64,000 nucleotides of DNA from Phycisphaerales bacterium (GTDB taxonomy: Bacteria > Planctomycetota > Phycisphaerae > UBA1845 > UTPLA1), in the NCBI GenBank assembly GCA_022360095.1, contig JAKSDK010000312.1:62001-126000 (forward strand), read 5' to 3'. Within the stretch, counting starts at the first letter, position 1. Each line of letters starts with the position of its first letter. The notes under the pieces are model-generated. The model was not told the origin of the DNA and searched no databases. It was given only the letters and a program-made list of their open reading frames with translations. Below, in pieces: positions 8,395 to 17,405 of this stretch. Position numbers and translations under genes: made by a program.

Positions 8395-10332
8395 CTACTC
8401 CTGTGTCTCCGACCCGCCGACTTCCTCGGAGGGCGCTGCCTCCGCGCCATCCGATGGGGTTTCGGCGGAGTCCACATCGACCGATGCTGTCGCCGCGCCG
8501 GAATCTCCTTCGGCAGGCGTGGTTCCCACCTCGTTCGAAGCCTTGTCATCATTCAGCAATACCGTGGCACTGATGATGTCGGTCGTTTCCTCACCGGTGC
8601 TGCCGTGCAAACCGCCGCGCCGCTGTTTGGGAGGACCGCCTGTCTTCGTGCCTTCGCTTCCTTCCTCTTGGCCGTCGGCCGCCCAATCGGCTCGTTTCTT
8701 GGACAAGCCGATTTTTCGGTCCTGCGAATCCACCCGAAGAATCTTGACCTCAATGTCCTGGCCAATCTGGACCGCCTTGTGCGGATCATCGACATGTTCG
8801 TCCGATAGCTCGGAGACGTGGAGCAAGCCCTCCAGATCGGACTCCAGCTCGACAAAAACGCCGAAGTTGGTGATTTTGGTCACGGTGCCCTGAACGATCA
8901 TGCCGGGGACGTAACGCTCCGGTACGGCATGCAGCCAAGGATCCTCGGTCAGTTGTTTCAGGCCCAAGGCAATCCGCTGCTTCTCCTGATCCACCGTGAG
9001 CACGACGCACTTGATTTCATCGCCTTTCTTGATGATTTCCGAGGGGTGACTGACCTTCTTGGTCCAGCTCATGTCGGACACGTGGAGCAAGCCGTCGATT
9101 CCCTCCTCGATCTCAATGAAGGCGCCGTAGTTGGTCAGGTTCCTGACCTTGCCGGAGACGACCGTGTTCGGCGGGTACTTCTCGGCGACCTTCGTCCACG
9201 GGTTCGTTTCGGTCTGTTTGATGCCCAGGGAGACTTCCTGTTTGTCCTTATTGATCTCAAGGACAATGACTTCAATCTCGTCATTGACATTCAGGATTTC
9301 CGAGGGATGGCTGATGCGACGCGTCCAGGACATTTCGGAGATGTGGACCAGGCCCTCGATGCCGCTTTCGAGTTTGATGAAAGCCCCATAGGGCGTGATG
9401 TTGACGACCGACCCCTTGATCTTCGAGCCGACCGGATATCGCTCTTCAACCTTTTCCCAGGGATTTTCCTGCGTTTGTTTGAGGCCGAGTGCGATTTTCT
9501 CCCTGTCCGGATCGAAACTGAGAACCTTGACCTTGACCTTTTGGTCGATCTTCAGAATCTCACTCGGATGGCCGATTCGGTCCCAGCTCATGTCCGTGAT
9601 GTGCAGCAGACCATCGATGCCGCCCAGGTCGATAAACGCGCCGAAGTCGGCGATGTTCTTGACCGTGCCCTCCCGAATCTGGTCGACTTCGAGATCCGAC
9701 ATCAGCTTGGCTTTGGATTCCGCCCTTTCGGACTCGATGAGCTTGCGCCGTGAAACGACGATGTTGCGCCGCTCCTCGTCGATCTTCAACACAACCGCTT
9801 CAATGGTCTTGCCAATGAAGTGACTGACATCACTCGGACGACGAGTGTCCACCTGGCTGGCCGGCAGAAAGACCGGCACGCCGATATCGACGAGCAGCCC
9901 GCCTTTGATCTTCCTCGTGCATTTGCCGGACACTTTGTCGCCTTCCTTGCACGTGACGAGAATACGTTCCCATCCTCGGATGCGATCCGCTTTGCGCTTC
10001 GACAGCAACAATGCGCCGGTGTCCGTCTCAATCTGTTCCAGAAGGACTTCGATTTCGTCCCCGACATCGACGCCGCTTTCGTCATCCCATTCATCGAGGG
10101 GGACATACCCTTCGCTCTTGAGGCCGACGTCAATGATCGCTTCTTTTTCGGTCTTGCTGACAACGCGACCGGTCAGGATTCGGTCCGTCTTGTAGTCGGA
10201 AATCGTATCTCCGATGGTCTTATCGAGTACTTCCGCATCCGAGGCGCCTTCGAATGCCAGCTCGAGTTCTTTGTTCAATTCCTCATCGGAAACATGAATC
10301 TGATCCAGCAACTCGTTGTCGATATTCAACAT
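8395..10332 (-). CDS. rpsA: Ribosomal protein S1 (six S1 domains)
   Basis: Binds mRNA on the 30S subunit and helps recruit it. Six S1 OB-fold domains are visible at about residues 50-118, 133-200, 218-286, 303-372, 389-459 and 475-545. The last four carry the classic GAFI/GVFV core and HISEMSW/HVSDMSW motifs. The first two are more diverged, as in other bacterial S1 proteins, which use them for ribosome docking. A tail of about 90 residues after the last domain is rich in Gly, Ala, Ser and Glu and looks disordered. The ATG start follows AAGGA. At 645 residues it is longer than E. coli S1 because of the tail. Confidence 0.93.
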   Translation of the reverse strand: MLNIDNELLDQIHVSDEELNKELELAFEGASDAEVLDKTIGDTISDYKTDRILTGRVVSKTEKEAIIDVGLKSEGYVPLDEWDDESGVDVGDEIEVLLEQIETDTGALLLSKRKADRIRGWERILVTCKEGDKVSGKCTRKIKGGLLVDIGVPVFLPASQVDTRRPSDVSHFIGKTIEAVVLKIDEERRNIVVSRRKLIESERAESKAKLMSDLEVDQIREGTVKNIADFGAFIDLGGIDGLLHITDMSWDRIGHPSEILKIDQKVKVKVLSFDPDREKIALGLKQTQENPWEKVEERYPVGSKIKGSVVNITPYGAFIKLESGIEGLVHISEMSWTRRISHPSEILNVNDEIEVIVLEINKDKQEVSLGIKQTETNPWTKVAEKYPPNTVVSGKVRNLTNYGAFIEIEEGIDGLLHVSDMSWTKKVSHPSEIIKKGDEIKCVVLTVDQEKQRIALGLKQLTEDPWLHAVPERYVPGMIVQGTVTKITNFGVFVELESDLEGLLHVSELSDEHVDDPHKAVQIGQDIEVKILRVDSQDRKIGLSKKRADWAADGQEEGSEGTKTGGPPKQRRGGLHGSTGEETTDIISATVLLNDDKASNEVGTTPAEGDSGAATASVDVDSAETPSDGAEAAPSEEVGGSETQE

Positions 10333-10541
10333 CTACTTAATATCCTTCAATCAACCGGCGTTCGAACAAACGCTCGAAGTCGGCCACGACACGGTTTCTC
10401 GAGACAACAAACGGTTCCACCGGCAATTTGCCCCGAGCGGTTCCCGCGGACAGCAAGGAACCCTCGCTCCAATCGTCAAGAAAGCGCCGCCGCAAACTCC
10501 AACGACGACCCACGAATTAATCATAAACGTTCGAACCCTGT

Positions 10542-10570
10542 AGCATACTTGGATATTATCGACATGGCAA
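10542..10570 (-). promoter_or_regulatory. Likely sigma-70 promoter of rpsA
   Basis: On the minus strand TTGCCA (10565-10570) and TATGCT (10542-10547) are spaced by exactly 17 bases, about 210 bases upstream of the rpsA ATG. The remainder of the 10333-10628 gap holds no gene I can support; the long leader could be regulatory. Confidence 0.4.
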
Positions 10571-10628
10571 ATCGTAAGCTCAAACCGACCGGCGCGTTGA
10601 ACCTGATTTCGATAGGCGTGGGGTGATG

Positions 10629-11429
10629 CTATTCGCTTCCGCCGCCCCGGGGTTTCCCGTCCGGTCGAGCAGCATTCGTTTCGCCGGCCCCTTGGTCCAC
10701 TTCGGGCCCCGGCCGCAACCGAACTTCCGGGGGCGCCGTAGCACCCCCTGAAAGAATCATGGACAACGCTTCCTCCATCGTCCAGTCCGTTTGCGTAATC
10801 CGTTCCAGGGGAACAAGTTCCATGTAACCACTGGTGGGATTCGGCGTCGTTGGAACGTACACCGTCGCCAGCTTCTGACCGCTGTTGAGGTCCGTCAGGG
10901 TGTTGGTCATGAATCCAATCGCCTTCATCCGTTCGTGGGGAAAATCAACCAGAACGACCCGTTTCGCTTCCTCATCGGCTTTTCCCACGCCGGACAGAGC
11001 CTGAACCATGCGTTTCATGGCGCCGTAAACCGTGTCCACCAGGGGAATTCGCTCCAGCAGATTCTCTACGATGTCGATCACGCGGCGGCCAACCACATTG
11101 GAACCCAACCAACCAAGTAGATACAGCAGCGAAATCGTGAACAGAACGGCGAGTGTGACCTCGAACCAACGGGGATTCTCGGGGTCAATCATCGGGGCAT
11201 TCTCAAGCTCGGAACCCACTGCCCAGGCGATTGCCTTTTGGATCCAATTGACCGCCGTTGCCCCGACCGTCAAAGCGACGTTGTACACGTATCGCATCAG
11301 GATTCCCGTGACGGCCAAAGGAATGATGATCAGGATGCCCGCGACGAGGCGACCGCGAACGGTCCGTGGCCCCACGGGCTGCTTTGCCCCGGCATGTCCC
11401 GGATCTGGTTTTCCAGTTTCTTCAGGCAT
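10629..11429 (-). CDS. DUF502 family membrane protein
   Basis: Two hydrophobic segments (GILIIIPLAVTGILMRYVYN and the later VTLAVLFTISLLYLLGWLGS) flank a loop, followed by the conserved DUF502 stretch with IERIPLVDTVYG-like sequence (LLERIPLVDTVYGAMK) and a VLVDFPHERMKAIGFMT segment. These identify the DUF502 family, whose function is unknown in bacteria. The frame is open to 11696, but ATG 11429 with AAGGA eight to nine bases upstream, or ATG 11438, gives a normal-length protein of about 266 residues; a longer version would run across the divergent promoter region. The C-terminus is a Gly/Pro-rich tail. Confidence 0.85.
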   Translation of the reverse strand: MPEETGKPDPGHAGAKQPVGPRTVRGRLVAGILIIIPLAVTGILMRYVYNVALTVGATAVNWIQKAIAWAVGSELENAPMIDPENPRWFEVTLAVLFTISLLYLLGWLGSNVVGRRVIDIVENLLERIPLVDTVYGAMKRMVQALSGVGKADEEAKRVVLVDFPHERMKAIGFMTNTLTDLNSGQKLATVYVPTTPNPTSGYMELVPLERITQTDWTMEEALSMILSGGATAPPEVRLRPGPEVDQGAGETNAARPDGKPRGGGSE

Positions 11430-11575
11430 TCGAATCATCCTTGCTATCGCAGAAGCCTCGCGAAACTCACGGGGAGTATATCGGGTTCGACCTGTAACAA
11501 TAGAGCGCTCGTCTCCGAGAATGGGGCCAAAACCGGGGTCTACCGTCGAGTTGTGGCTCGGTGACCGCATTATTA

Positions 11576-11604
11576 TTGCACCGTGATAAATCCGTGCGTA
11601 AAAT
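11576..11604 (+). promoter_or_regulatory. Possible promoter of the coiled-coil/zinc-motif gene
   Basis: TTGCAC (11576-11581) and TAAAAT (11599-11604) are 17 bases apart, about 80 bases upstream of ATG 11686, in the divergent region. The -10 matches in five of six bases, the -35 in only three. Confidence 0.35.
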
Positions 11605-11685
11605 CCGTAATAAGCAGTATGTGGCGCTCTTGGTGCCGGATACGTTTTGTCGACTAGGCATCCCTCAAAGGGGGAGGTTCGGGCA

Positions 11686-13551
11686 ATGGGCAGCATCGAA
11701 CGTCAGGTCAGGAAAGCACAACGCCGACTGTGGCTGAACCGGTGGCTCGGCCAATGGGGTTGGATGATGACATTTGTGACCGTCGGCTGGATTCTTCTCC
11801 TGGTGACGGATCGGCTCTTCAGCCTCAAGTGGCCTATGGGGGCCGTGGCCCTCGTTGGAGTCGGGCTCAGCTTCATCGGCTCCATCCTTTGGCTCATTTT
11901 CACAAGGGACCCCTCGATCGCCGCCGCGACGGAGCTTGACCGGGCCGCCGGGCTGCGGGAGCGCGTTTCGACGGGGCTGAATCTCCGCCCGGATTCCAAG
12001 GACCCATTCGAGTCGGCCGTGGTCTCCGATGCGGAGCATGCCGTGGCCGGCTTGACGCCGCGGAAGTTTCTCCCGGTTCGCTGGGCAAGCTCGCTGACCC
12101 TGGCCTGCATCATGCTGGTCGTCGCATCGCTCACACTGCTTTTGCCTGAGTTTGATCTTCTCAATAAAGCTGAGGCCGTCGAGGAGGGCCGCGCCCGGGA
12201 GGCGCTGATTAGACGCGTGTCCGCCTCGGTGGCCAAGCCGGTTTCGGCGTTGCAGGAAGTGGCGAACAAGAATCCCGATTTTGAGATGGAAGATGACCTT
12301 AAGCGGCTTGATGAATCTTTGGGCGACCGGAAGGGTGATCCAGGTTTAAAACGCCGCGAGGTTCTCAAGCAGATTAATCGTCTTCAGGACGCGCTTCAGA
12401 AGAAGGCCGGCGCGGACAGGTTCAGTGTTCTGAAGGAGACCAAGAAGCGCTTGCGACAGGTCGGTGCGCCGAACGATCCGAAAAGTGAACTGACGGAGTT
12501 GATGGAGAACCTGTCGACCGGTGATTTTGATCAGGCGGAGAAAGAGATCAAGAAACTTCAGGAGAAGCTCGCCAAACGCGCCCGTGACAACAAGATCGAT
12601 CCCGAAAAACTCAAACAAATGCAACAGCAGCTCAAAGAGTTGAGCGAGAAAATGAAGGAGGCCGCTCAGGATAAGCAGAGCCAGCAGGAGTTGCAGAATT
12701 CCGGCCTGACCAAGGAGGAGGCCAAGCGTGTGCTCGATGCGCTGAGCAAAAAGGACCCCGAACAGCTTGAAAAACTGGCCAAGGAACTCTCCCAGCGGCT
12801 TAAAGACAAAGGCATCAGCCAGGAGCAGATGAAAGAGATGCTCCAGAAGATGCAACAGCGTCAAAAGGCCAGCCAGCAATGCCAGAAGATGGGCGACAAG
12901 ATGGGCCAGTGTTCCAAGGCGATGGAGCAGGGCAACCTGGGTGAGGCTCAACAGCAACTCGGCGAGGCCGGCGAAATGCTCAATGAGATGGAGCAGATGG
13001 AACAAGCCCTGAACGATCTCGAATCTCAGATGTCCCAGCTTGACCAGGCCCAGGACGACTTGAGTGACTTTGATCCTGAGAAGGACGACCTCAGTTGCCA
13101 GCAGTGCAACGATACGGGCTTCCGTCCGGACGGCGCCCCGTGTCCGCGCTGCAACGGACAAGGCGCCGGCGGAAATCGAGGACGGGGCTGGGGCGATCGT
13201 GAACGTGATAACACGGCTGAAACGTCGACCGTTAACAGGAAGGCCAAGACCAAGCAGGGCCGCGGGGGTAGCATCGTCGGCCAGCAGTTCGTCAAGGGCA
13301 AACAGCTCAAGGGCAAATCTCAGGTCGAGTTTTCCGACGCTTTGGGCGCCGGTGAAATCGACAGGGCCGATACGATGAACCGGGATCGAATCCCCCGTGT
13401 TTATCGCAAGGGGATCAAACGGTTCTTCGATCGCCTCGGTGAGGACTTCCAGCCCGCGCAAAAGTCCCGTGAGCCCGGGGCTTCGAAAGAGCCCGAAGAG
13501 TCCGACACCGACGGCAAGAAGACCGAATCCACGTCTTCTAGTGCGGATTAA
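11686..13551 (+). CDS. Membrane-anchored coiled-coil protein with DnaJ-type zinc motif
   Basis: The start ATG 11686 follows a strong GGGGGAGG. Two hydrophobic segments occupy about residues 25-80, and a third lies near 140-160. Residues about 180-465 are a nearly uninterrupted Lys/Glu/Gln-rich coiled coil, then CQQCNDTGF and CPRCNGQG form a pair of CxxC motifs with the CxxCxGxG spacing of the DnaJ cysteine-rich domain. A basic then acidic tail follows. It resembles large planctomycete membrane proteins related to DUF4175, but the zinc motif within it is unusual. It may act with the VWA protein and MoxR ATPase encoded further downstream; that link is an inference from layout only. Function unknown. 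Confidence 0.75.
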   Translation: MGSIERQVRKAQRRLWLNRWLGQWGWMMTFVTVGWILLLVTDRLFSLKWPMGAVALVGVGLSFIGSILWLIFTRDPSIAAATELDRAAGLRERVSTGLNLRPDSKDPFESAVVSDAEHAVAGLTPRKFLPVRWASSLTLACIMLVVASLTLLLPEFDLLNKAEAVEEGRAREALIRRVSASVAKPVSALQEVANKNPDFEMEDDLKRLDESLGDRKGDPGLKRREVLKQINRLQDALQKKAGADRFSVLKETKKRLRQVGAPNDPKSELTELMENLSTGDFDQAEKEIKKLQEKLAKRARDNKIDPEKLKQMQQQLKELSEKMKEAAQDKQSQQELQNSGLTKEEAKRVLDALSKKDPEQLEKLAKELSQRLKDKGISQEQMKEMLQKMQQRQKASQQCQKMGDKMGQCSKAMEQGNLGEAQQQLGEAGEMLNEMEQMEQALNDLESQMSQLDQAQDDLSDFDPEKDDLSCQQCNDTGFRPDGAPCPRCNGQGAGGNRGRGWGDRERDNTAETSTVNRKAKTKQGRGGSIVGQQFVKGKQLKGKSQVEFSDALGAGEIDRADTMNRDRIPRVYRKGIKRFFDRLGEDFQPAQKSREPGASKEPEESDTDGKKTESTSSSAD

Positions 13552-13564
13552 CAGGCTTTCAGGA

Positions 13565-14650
13565 ATGGTCGGGATCGCTGTGGTCATCCCTCCGCGCCGT
13601 TCTTGGAATTGGCGAAGGGCTTGCGCTTTCGCGTTGCTCTGCGTCGTCTCCACAGTTTGCGGATGTAAGAAGTCCCCGTCCGACGAACCTGCCGCCGAAC
13701 AATCAGTTGTCATTTACTGCTCCGTGGACACGGCGTTCGCGAAACCGATACTCGATGATTTTGAGCGGCGCAAGGGCATTAAGGTTCACGCGCGTTTTGA
13801 CACGGAGGCGGGGAAGACGACAGGGCTCGTGAACAAACTGCTGGTCGAGCGTACAAGCCCGAGAGCCGACGTTTGGTGGTCGAGCGAAATCTTCGGCACC
13901 CTGCAACTCGCCCGAGAGGGTATTCTCACGGCCTACAGGCCCGGTACGGCGAAGGACATTCCCGATCGATACAAGGATGCTGACGGTCTTTGGACAGCCT
14001 TCGGGCTCCGCGGCCGCGTCGTCGCTTATGATCCGAAACGCACACGGCCCGAGGATCTGCCCCGGCGCTGGGCTGATTTCACCGATCCGCAGTATAAGGG
14101 ACGTTTTGCCATGGCCGATCCGCGTTTCGGCACGACTCGCGGCCACATGGCGACCTTGCTTTCGCTATGGGGCCGGGATGCCATGGTCCGTTTTCATGAA
14201 GGGCTCCGCAAGAATGAATTTCGACGAGCGGATGGTAATTCACATGCCGTTTTGATGTTGACGCGCGGCGTGGTGGATTTCGTCGCCACCGACACGGACG
14301 ACGTCATTGTCGCCCGGCGGCGAGGCGATTCCGTGGCGATGATTTACCCGGATATGGACTCGCCTGACGGTGAACGCCGGGTTTCCGGTACGCTTTGGAT
14401 TCCCTGCTCGGTTGCGATGGTCAAAGGCGCATCCCATCCATCCGCCGCTGAAGAACTGATCGATCACCTTGTTTCGAGGTTGATCGAGCGGAAACTGTAT
14501 GCCAGTGATTCGAAAAACGTTCCAGTGCGACCGATGCTTCGGGCAGAGCTTGACGCGATAGCCGTTGGCGAAAGTCACGTTGATTATTCCGCCGCCGCTG
14601 CCGTCCTGGAGCAATCCGATAAGCTCGTCACGGATGTTCTGCTTAGATAG
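13565..14650 (+). CDS. Iron(III)-type ABC transporter substrate-binding lipoprotein
   Basis: Belongs to the FbpA/AfuA/thiamin-type extracellular solute-binding proteins (SBP_bac family). After a basic start and hydrophobic stretch, a VCGC lipobox near residue 34 predicts a lipid anchor. The mature part starts with VVIYCSVDTAFAKPIL, has the ADVWWSSE segment, the FADPQYKGRFAMADPRFG-type core of this family and a CSVAMVKGASHP stretch near the end. ATG 13565 lies 13 bases after the previous stop, with AGGA close by; in-frame GTG 13541 is an alternative. The permease gene follows 33 bases later. Iron specificity is inferred from family resemblance only. Confidence 0.88.
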   Translation: MVGIAVVIPPRRSWNWRRACAFALLCVVSTVCGCKKSPSDEPAAEQSVVIYCSVDTAFAKPILDDFERRKGIKVHARFDTEAGKTTGLVNKLLVERTSPRADVWWSSEIFGTLQLAREGILTAYRPGTAKDIPDRYKDADGLWTAFGLRGRVVAYDPKRTRPEDLPRRWADFTDPQYKGRFAMADPRFGTTRGHMATLLSLWGRDAMVRFHEGLRKNEFRRADGNSHAVLMLTRGVVDFVATDTDDVIVARRRGDSVAMIYPDMDSPDGERRVSGTLWIPCSVAMVKGASHPSAAEELIDHLVSRLIERKLYASDSKNVPVRPMLRAELDAIAVGESHVDYSAAAAVLEQSDKLVTDVLLR

Positions 14651-14683
14651 CAATGACCCGAATATCGTCAGCGGCCTAATGTT

Positions 14684-16342
14684 ATGTTGTCCATTGCTGT
14701 TCGTTTAACTCGCTATGCCGGATGGTTCGCGCTGCTCGCATCCAGCGGCGTCATCGTCGTGACGATCGTGTGGCAATCGATTGACGGGTTTGGTGCCGTG
14801 GACATGCCGACGGCTCGGCTTCGTCGGCTGTTCGTCAATACGATTTGGATGTCGGCTTGCGCCACTGTTATGGCGTTAGGCCTTGCGATCCCGGCCGCGT
14901 TCGCCCTTGTTCAGGCTCGCCGTGAATGGCAAAGACAATGCCTGCTCGTCCTCACGATCATCCCTTTGATGACGATGCCCAGTGTTTTCGCCTATGCCTG
15001 GTTGTTGCTCGCGACGAGTTCTCACCCACTGATCCAGCAGCTGACGAGGCTGGTTGGATGGAATTCCCCCGGCGCAGAACCATTCCACGCCGCCTGGGTT
15101 TTGGCGACCTGGCTCTGGCCGATCCCTGCGCTCATCATGGCGGTCAGTTTCAAACACATCGGGGCGGCGACCTATCGCCTGGCGTGTGTGGACGCCTCCG
15201 CGGTTCGCGCGTTTTTCTTCGGTGCTTTACCGGTGATGCGGGCTCCGCTCATTGCCGCGTGTGCGATTGTCTTCATCCTCGCCGCGATCGATTCGACGGT
15301 TCCTCCGCTCATGCTTTCCTTTGACGTCTGGGCAGTGGAGATGGTGGCCCAGGCCGGGATGGCCAGGCATGATGCTCGTGCTTCGGCTCACCTTCTTTTG
15401 ATGGAATGGCCCATGCTCGTCATGCTGGCCCTCTTCGTTTTGTCGGCGATGCCGGGCATCCGCCAAATGGCGGCCTGGGCCGACGACGTGGGTGCCGGTG
15501 ACACAGGTCTCAACCCCAAAACGGCGTCGTGGGTCTGGGGCGTCGCGTTGATCCTCGTTGCGGCCGTGACCGTCTTTCCCATTGTTGTGTTCGTGACGAC
15601 GATGGCCTCCGGTCGGTATCCTCCGGCGGAATCGTTTCAAAGGGCTTTTGATGCCGTTCGTTCGCAGGGCTCGTCAACGCTTATTGTCATGTTGGCTGCT
15701 GCGGCCTGCGCGCTGGCCGTCAGCCTGACTGTCGTCGACGGGCCGGGTTGGCCTCGACCGCTACGCATCGCGGGGGTGATTGCCGTCGGATTGGTGTTGA
15801 CGACCGCCGTTCTTCCGCCGCCTCTCATTGGGACGGCGCTCATCTCCTTCTATGCGGACGAGAACATCAGCCCGAGCGACCGTTGGAATCTCTATGAGAA
15901 CACGCCGACGGTCTGGGTGGCCGCGATGCTGGCTCGGTTTGTGTTTATTCCGGTTTGCATTATGCGTTTGCTCAATCGTCGGGTGCCGCAGGATGTCGTT
16001 GATCAGGCGAGAGCGGATGGTGCGAGTCGAATACAATCCCTCGCGTGTGCACGGCTGCCGATGCTGTGGAGATCGTGGCTCGCGGGCGCGATGCTGGTCG
16101 CGTGTCTGACGCTCTCCGAGGTCGTGGCCAGCGAATTGGTGCAGCCTCCACAATGGGGAGGCGGCAGCCTGGCAGTGCAGGTTGACGGATTCATGCATTA
16201 TGGGCGTCACAATCAGACGATCGCCATGGGCATGATGATGATGGCTCCGGCCGTGCCGGCGGCCGTGCTCATGTTGTCTCTGGTGGGGCTGCCGGATCGG
16301 AGACGAATCATTCGTGCGGCGCGAGATAAGAAGGCTTTGTGA
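14684..16342 (+). CDS. Fused two-domain ABC transporter permease (FbpB/ThiP type)
   Basis: A 552-residue inner-membrane permease with about twelve hydrophobic segments arranged as two halves, as in FbpB and ThiP. The second half keeps the cytoplasmic EAA-like coupling loop (QARADGASRIQSLACARLPML region). The corresponding loop of the first half is more degenerate (CVDASAVRAFFFGALPVMR). It directly follows the binding protein and should import its ligand, probably iron. No gene for the matching ATPase is next to it: the next gene, starting five bases after the stop, is an NHL lipoprotein. The ATPase must be encoded elsewhere or shared with another transporter. Confidence 0.9.
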   Translation: MLSIAVRLTRYAGWFALLASSGVIVVTIVWQSIDGFGAVDMPTARLRRLFVNTIWMSACATVMALGLAIPAAFALVQARREWQRQCLLVLTIIPLMTMPSVFAYAWLLLATSSHPLIQQLTRLVGWNSPGAEPFHAAWVLATWLWPIPALIMAVSFKHIGAATYRLACVDASAVRAFFFGALPVMRAPLIAACAIVFILAAIDSTVPPLMLSFDVWAVEMVAQAGMARHDARASAHLLLMEWPMLVMLALFVLSAMPGIRQMAAWADDVGAGDTGLNPKTASWVWGVALILVAAVTVFPIVVFVTTMASGRYPPAESFQRAFDAVRSQGSSTLIVMLAAAACALAVSLTVVDGPGWPRPLRIAGVIAVGLVLTTAVLPPPLIGTALISFYADENISPSDRWNLYENTPTVWVAAMLARFVFIPVCIMRLLNRRVPQDVVDQARADGASRIQSLACARLPMLWRSWLAGAMLVACLTLSEVVASELVQPPQWGGGSLAVQVDGFMHYGRHNQTIAMGMMMMAPAVPAAVLMLSLVGLPDRRRIIRAARDKKAL

Positions 16343-16346
16343 TGTG

Positions 16347-17273
16347 ATGTGCAGACGGCTCAGGGTGACTGTGTTGATCCTTCCATTCTTCGTGGTCGCA
16401 GCCTTCTCAGGCGGCTGCGATCGACCTGCAGTTGATGAAAGTGCGGTGGAGCGGGTTTTTGGTCGCGCGGGTCGCGCTCTGGGAGAGTTTCACTATCCTC
16501 GTGGCATCGCCGTTTCGCCGATTGACGGCCGCGTCTTCGTCGTGGACAAGACCGCTCGGGTCCAGCGTTTCAGCCCTGACGGCGAAGTTGAACACCACTG
16601 GCGCATGCCGGAATGGAAGAACGGAAAACCCACGGGTCTTTATGTGGACGGACACAATCGCGTCTGGGTGCCCGACACCCATTATCATCGGGTCATCTGC
16701 TACGATCGCGACGGCCGTGAGCAGTTTCGGTTCGGCTCCAGGGGCGAAGGGCCGGGGCAGTTTATCTTTCCCACGGCAGTTTTGCTGGATGACGAGGGTT
16801 ACATTTACGTCGGCGAATACGGCGGCAATGACCGTATCAGCAAGTTTTCTCCGGATCGTGAATACCTGTTCAGCTTTGCGGATCAAGGCGAGGGGTGGGT
16901 CGATCGACCGACTGAAATACTGATGGATAAAGATGATATTCTCTGGGTGGCCGACGCCTGCAATCGACGTATATGTCAGTATACTCGTGACGGCAAGTTT
17001 ATCAGGGCGTTTCCGATCGGAGGGAACGAGCCGGGCCAGTTCAGTTTTCCTTTCGGGATGGCTTTCGAGAGGTCAGGGACGCTGCTTATTGCAGACCGTT
17101 GTAATAATCGAATTGTGCGGATGGATCGCCTTGGAAAAGAGCTGGAATCCTGGGGCACGCAAGGTCGAGGCAAGGGCCAGCTTCTACAACCATGGGGCGT
17201 CGCCGTGGGTTCGGGCGGACGAATCTATTGTTTGGATTCGTGGAATTATCGCGTTCAGGTGATAAACTGGTGA
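16347..17273 (+). CDS. NHL-repeat beta-propeller lipoprotein
   Basis: A short basic leader, hydrophobic core and FSGGC lipobox predict a lipid-anchored envelope protein. The rest is six-bladed NHL propeller sequence, with repeats such as FxYPRGIAVSP, GKPTGLYVDG, FIFPTAVLLDDEGYIYVGE, FSFPFGMAFERSGTLLIAD and LLQPWGVAVGSGG. ATG 16347 lies five bases after the permease stop; GTG 16344 is an alternative, both downstream of AAGAAGG. The tight linkage to the iron-type transporter suggests a joint role, for example a surface binding or docking partner, but NHL propellers are generic and the ligand is unknown. Confidence 0.87.
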   Translation: MCRRLRVTVLILPFFVVAAFSGGCDRPAVDESAVERVFGRAGRALGEFHYPRGIAVSPIDGRVFVVDKTARVQRFSPDGEVEHHWRMPEWKNGKPTGLYVDGHNRVWVPDTHYHRVICYDRDGREQFRFGSRGEGPGQFIFPTAVLLDDEGYIYVGEYGGNDRISKFSPDREYLFSFADQGEGWVDRPTEILMDKDDILWVADACNRRICQYTRDGKFIRAFPIGGNEPGQFSFPFGMAFERSGTLLIADRCNNRIVRMDRLGKELESWGTQGRGKGQLLQPWGVAVGSGGRIYCLDSWNYRVQVINW

Positions 17274-17405
17274 TTGAATGTAGGGTCGTTATCCATTCAG
17301 AGTCCCGACCGTTAGGGAGGGGTGGCCTCGCAAATGCGAAGGCGCTTGACGTTTGGACACCCACCGTTTCCCGACGGACGCGGCTCTGATCGATGAGTGG
17401 CAAAC

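Noticed and set aside
12346..13713. Long minus-strand frame of 455 codons opposite the coiled-coil gene
   Set aside because: Leu-rich antisense shadow of Lys/Gln codons; no ribosome site or motif, and the sense gene is strongly supported.
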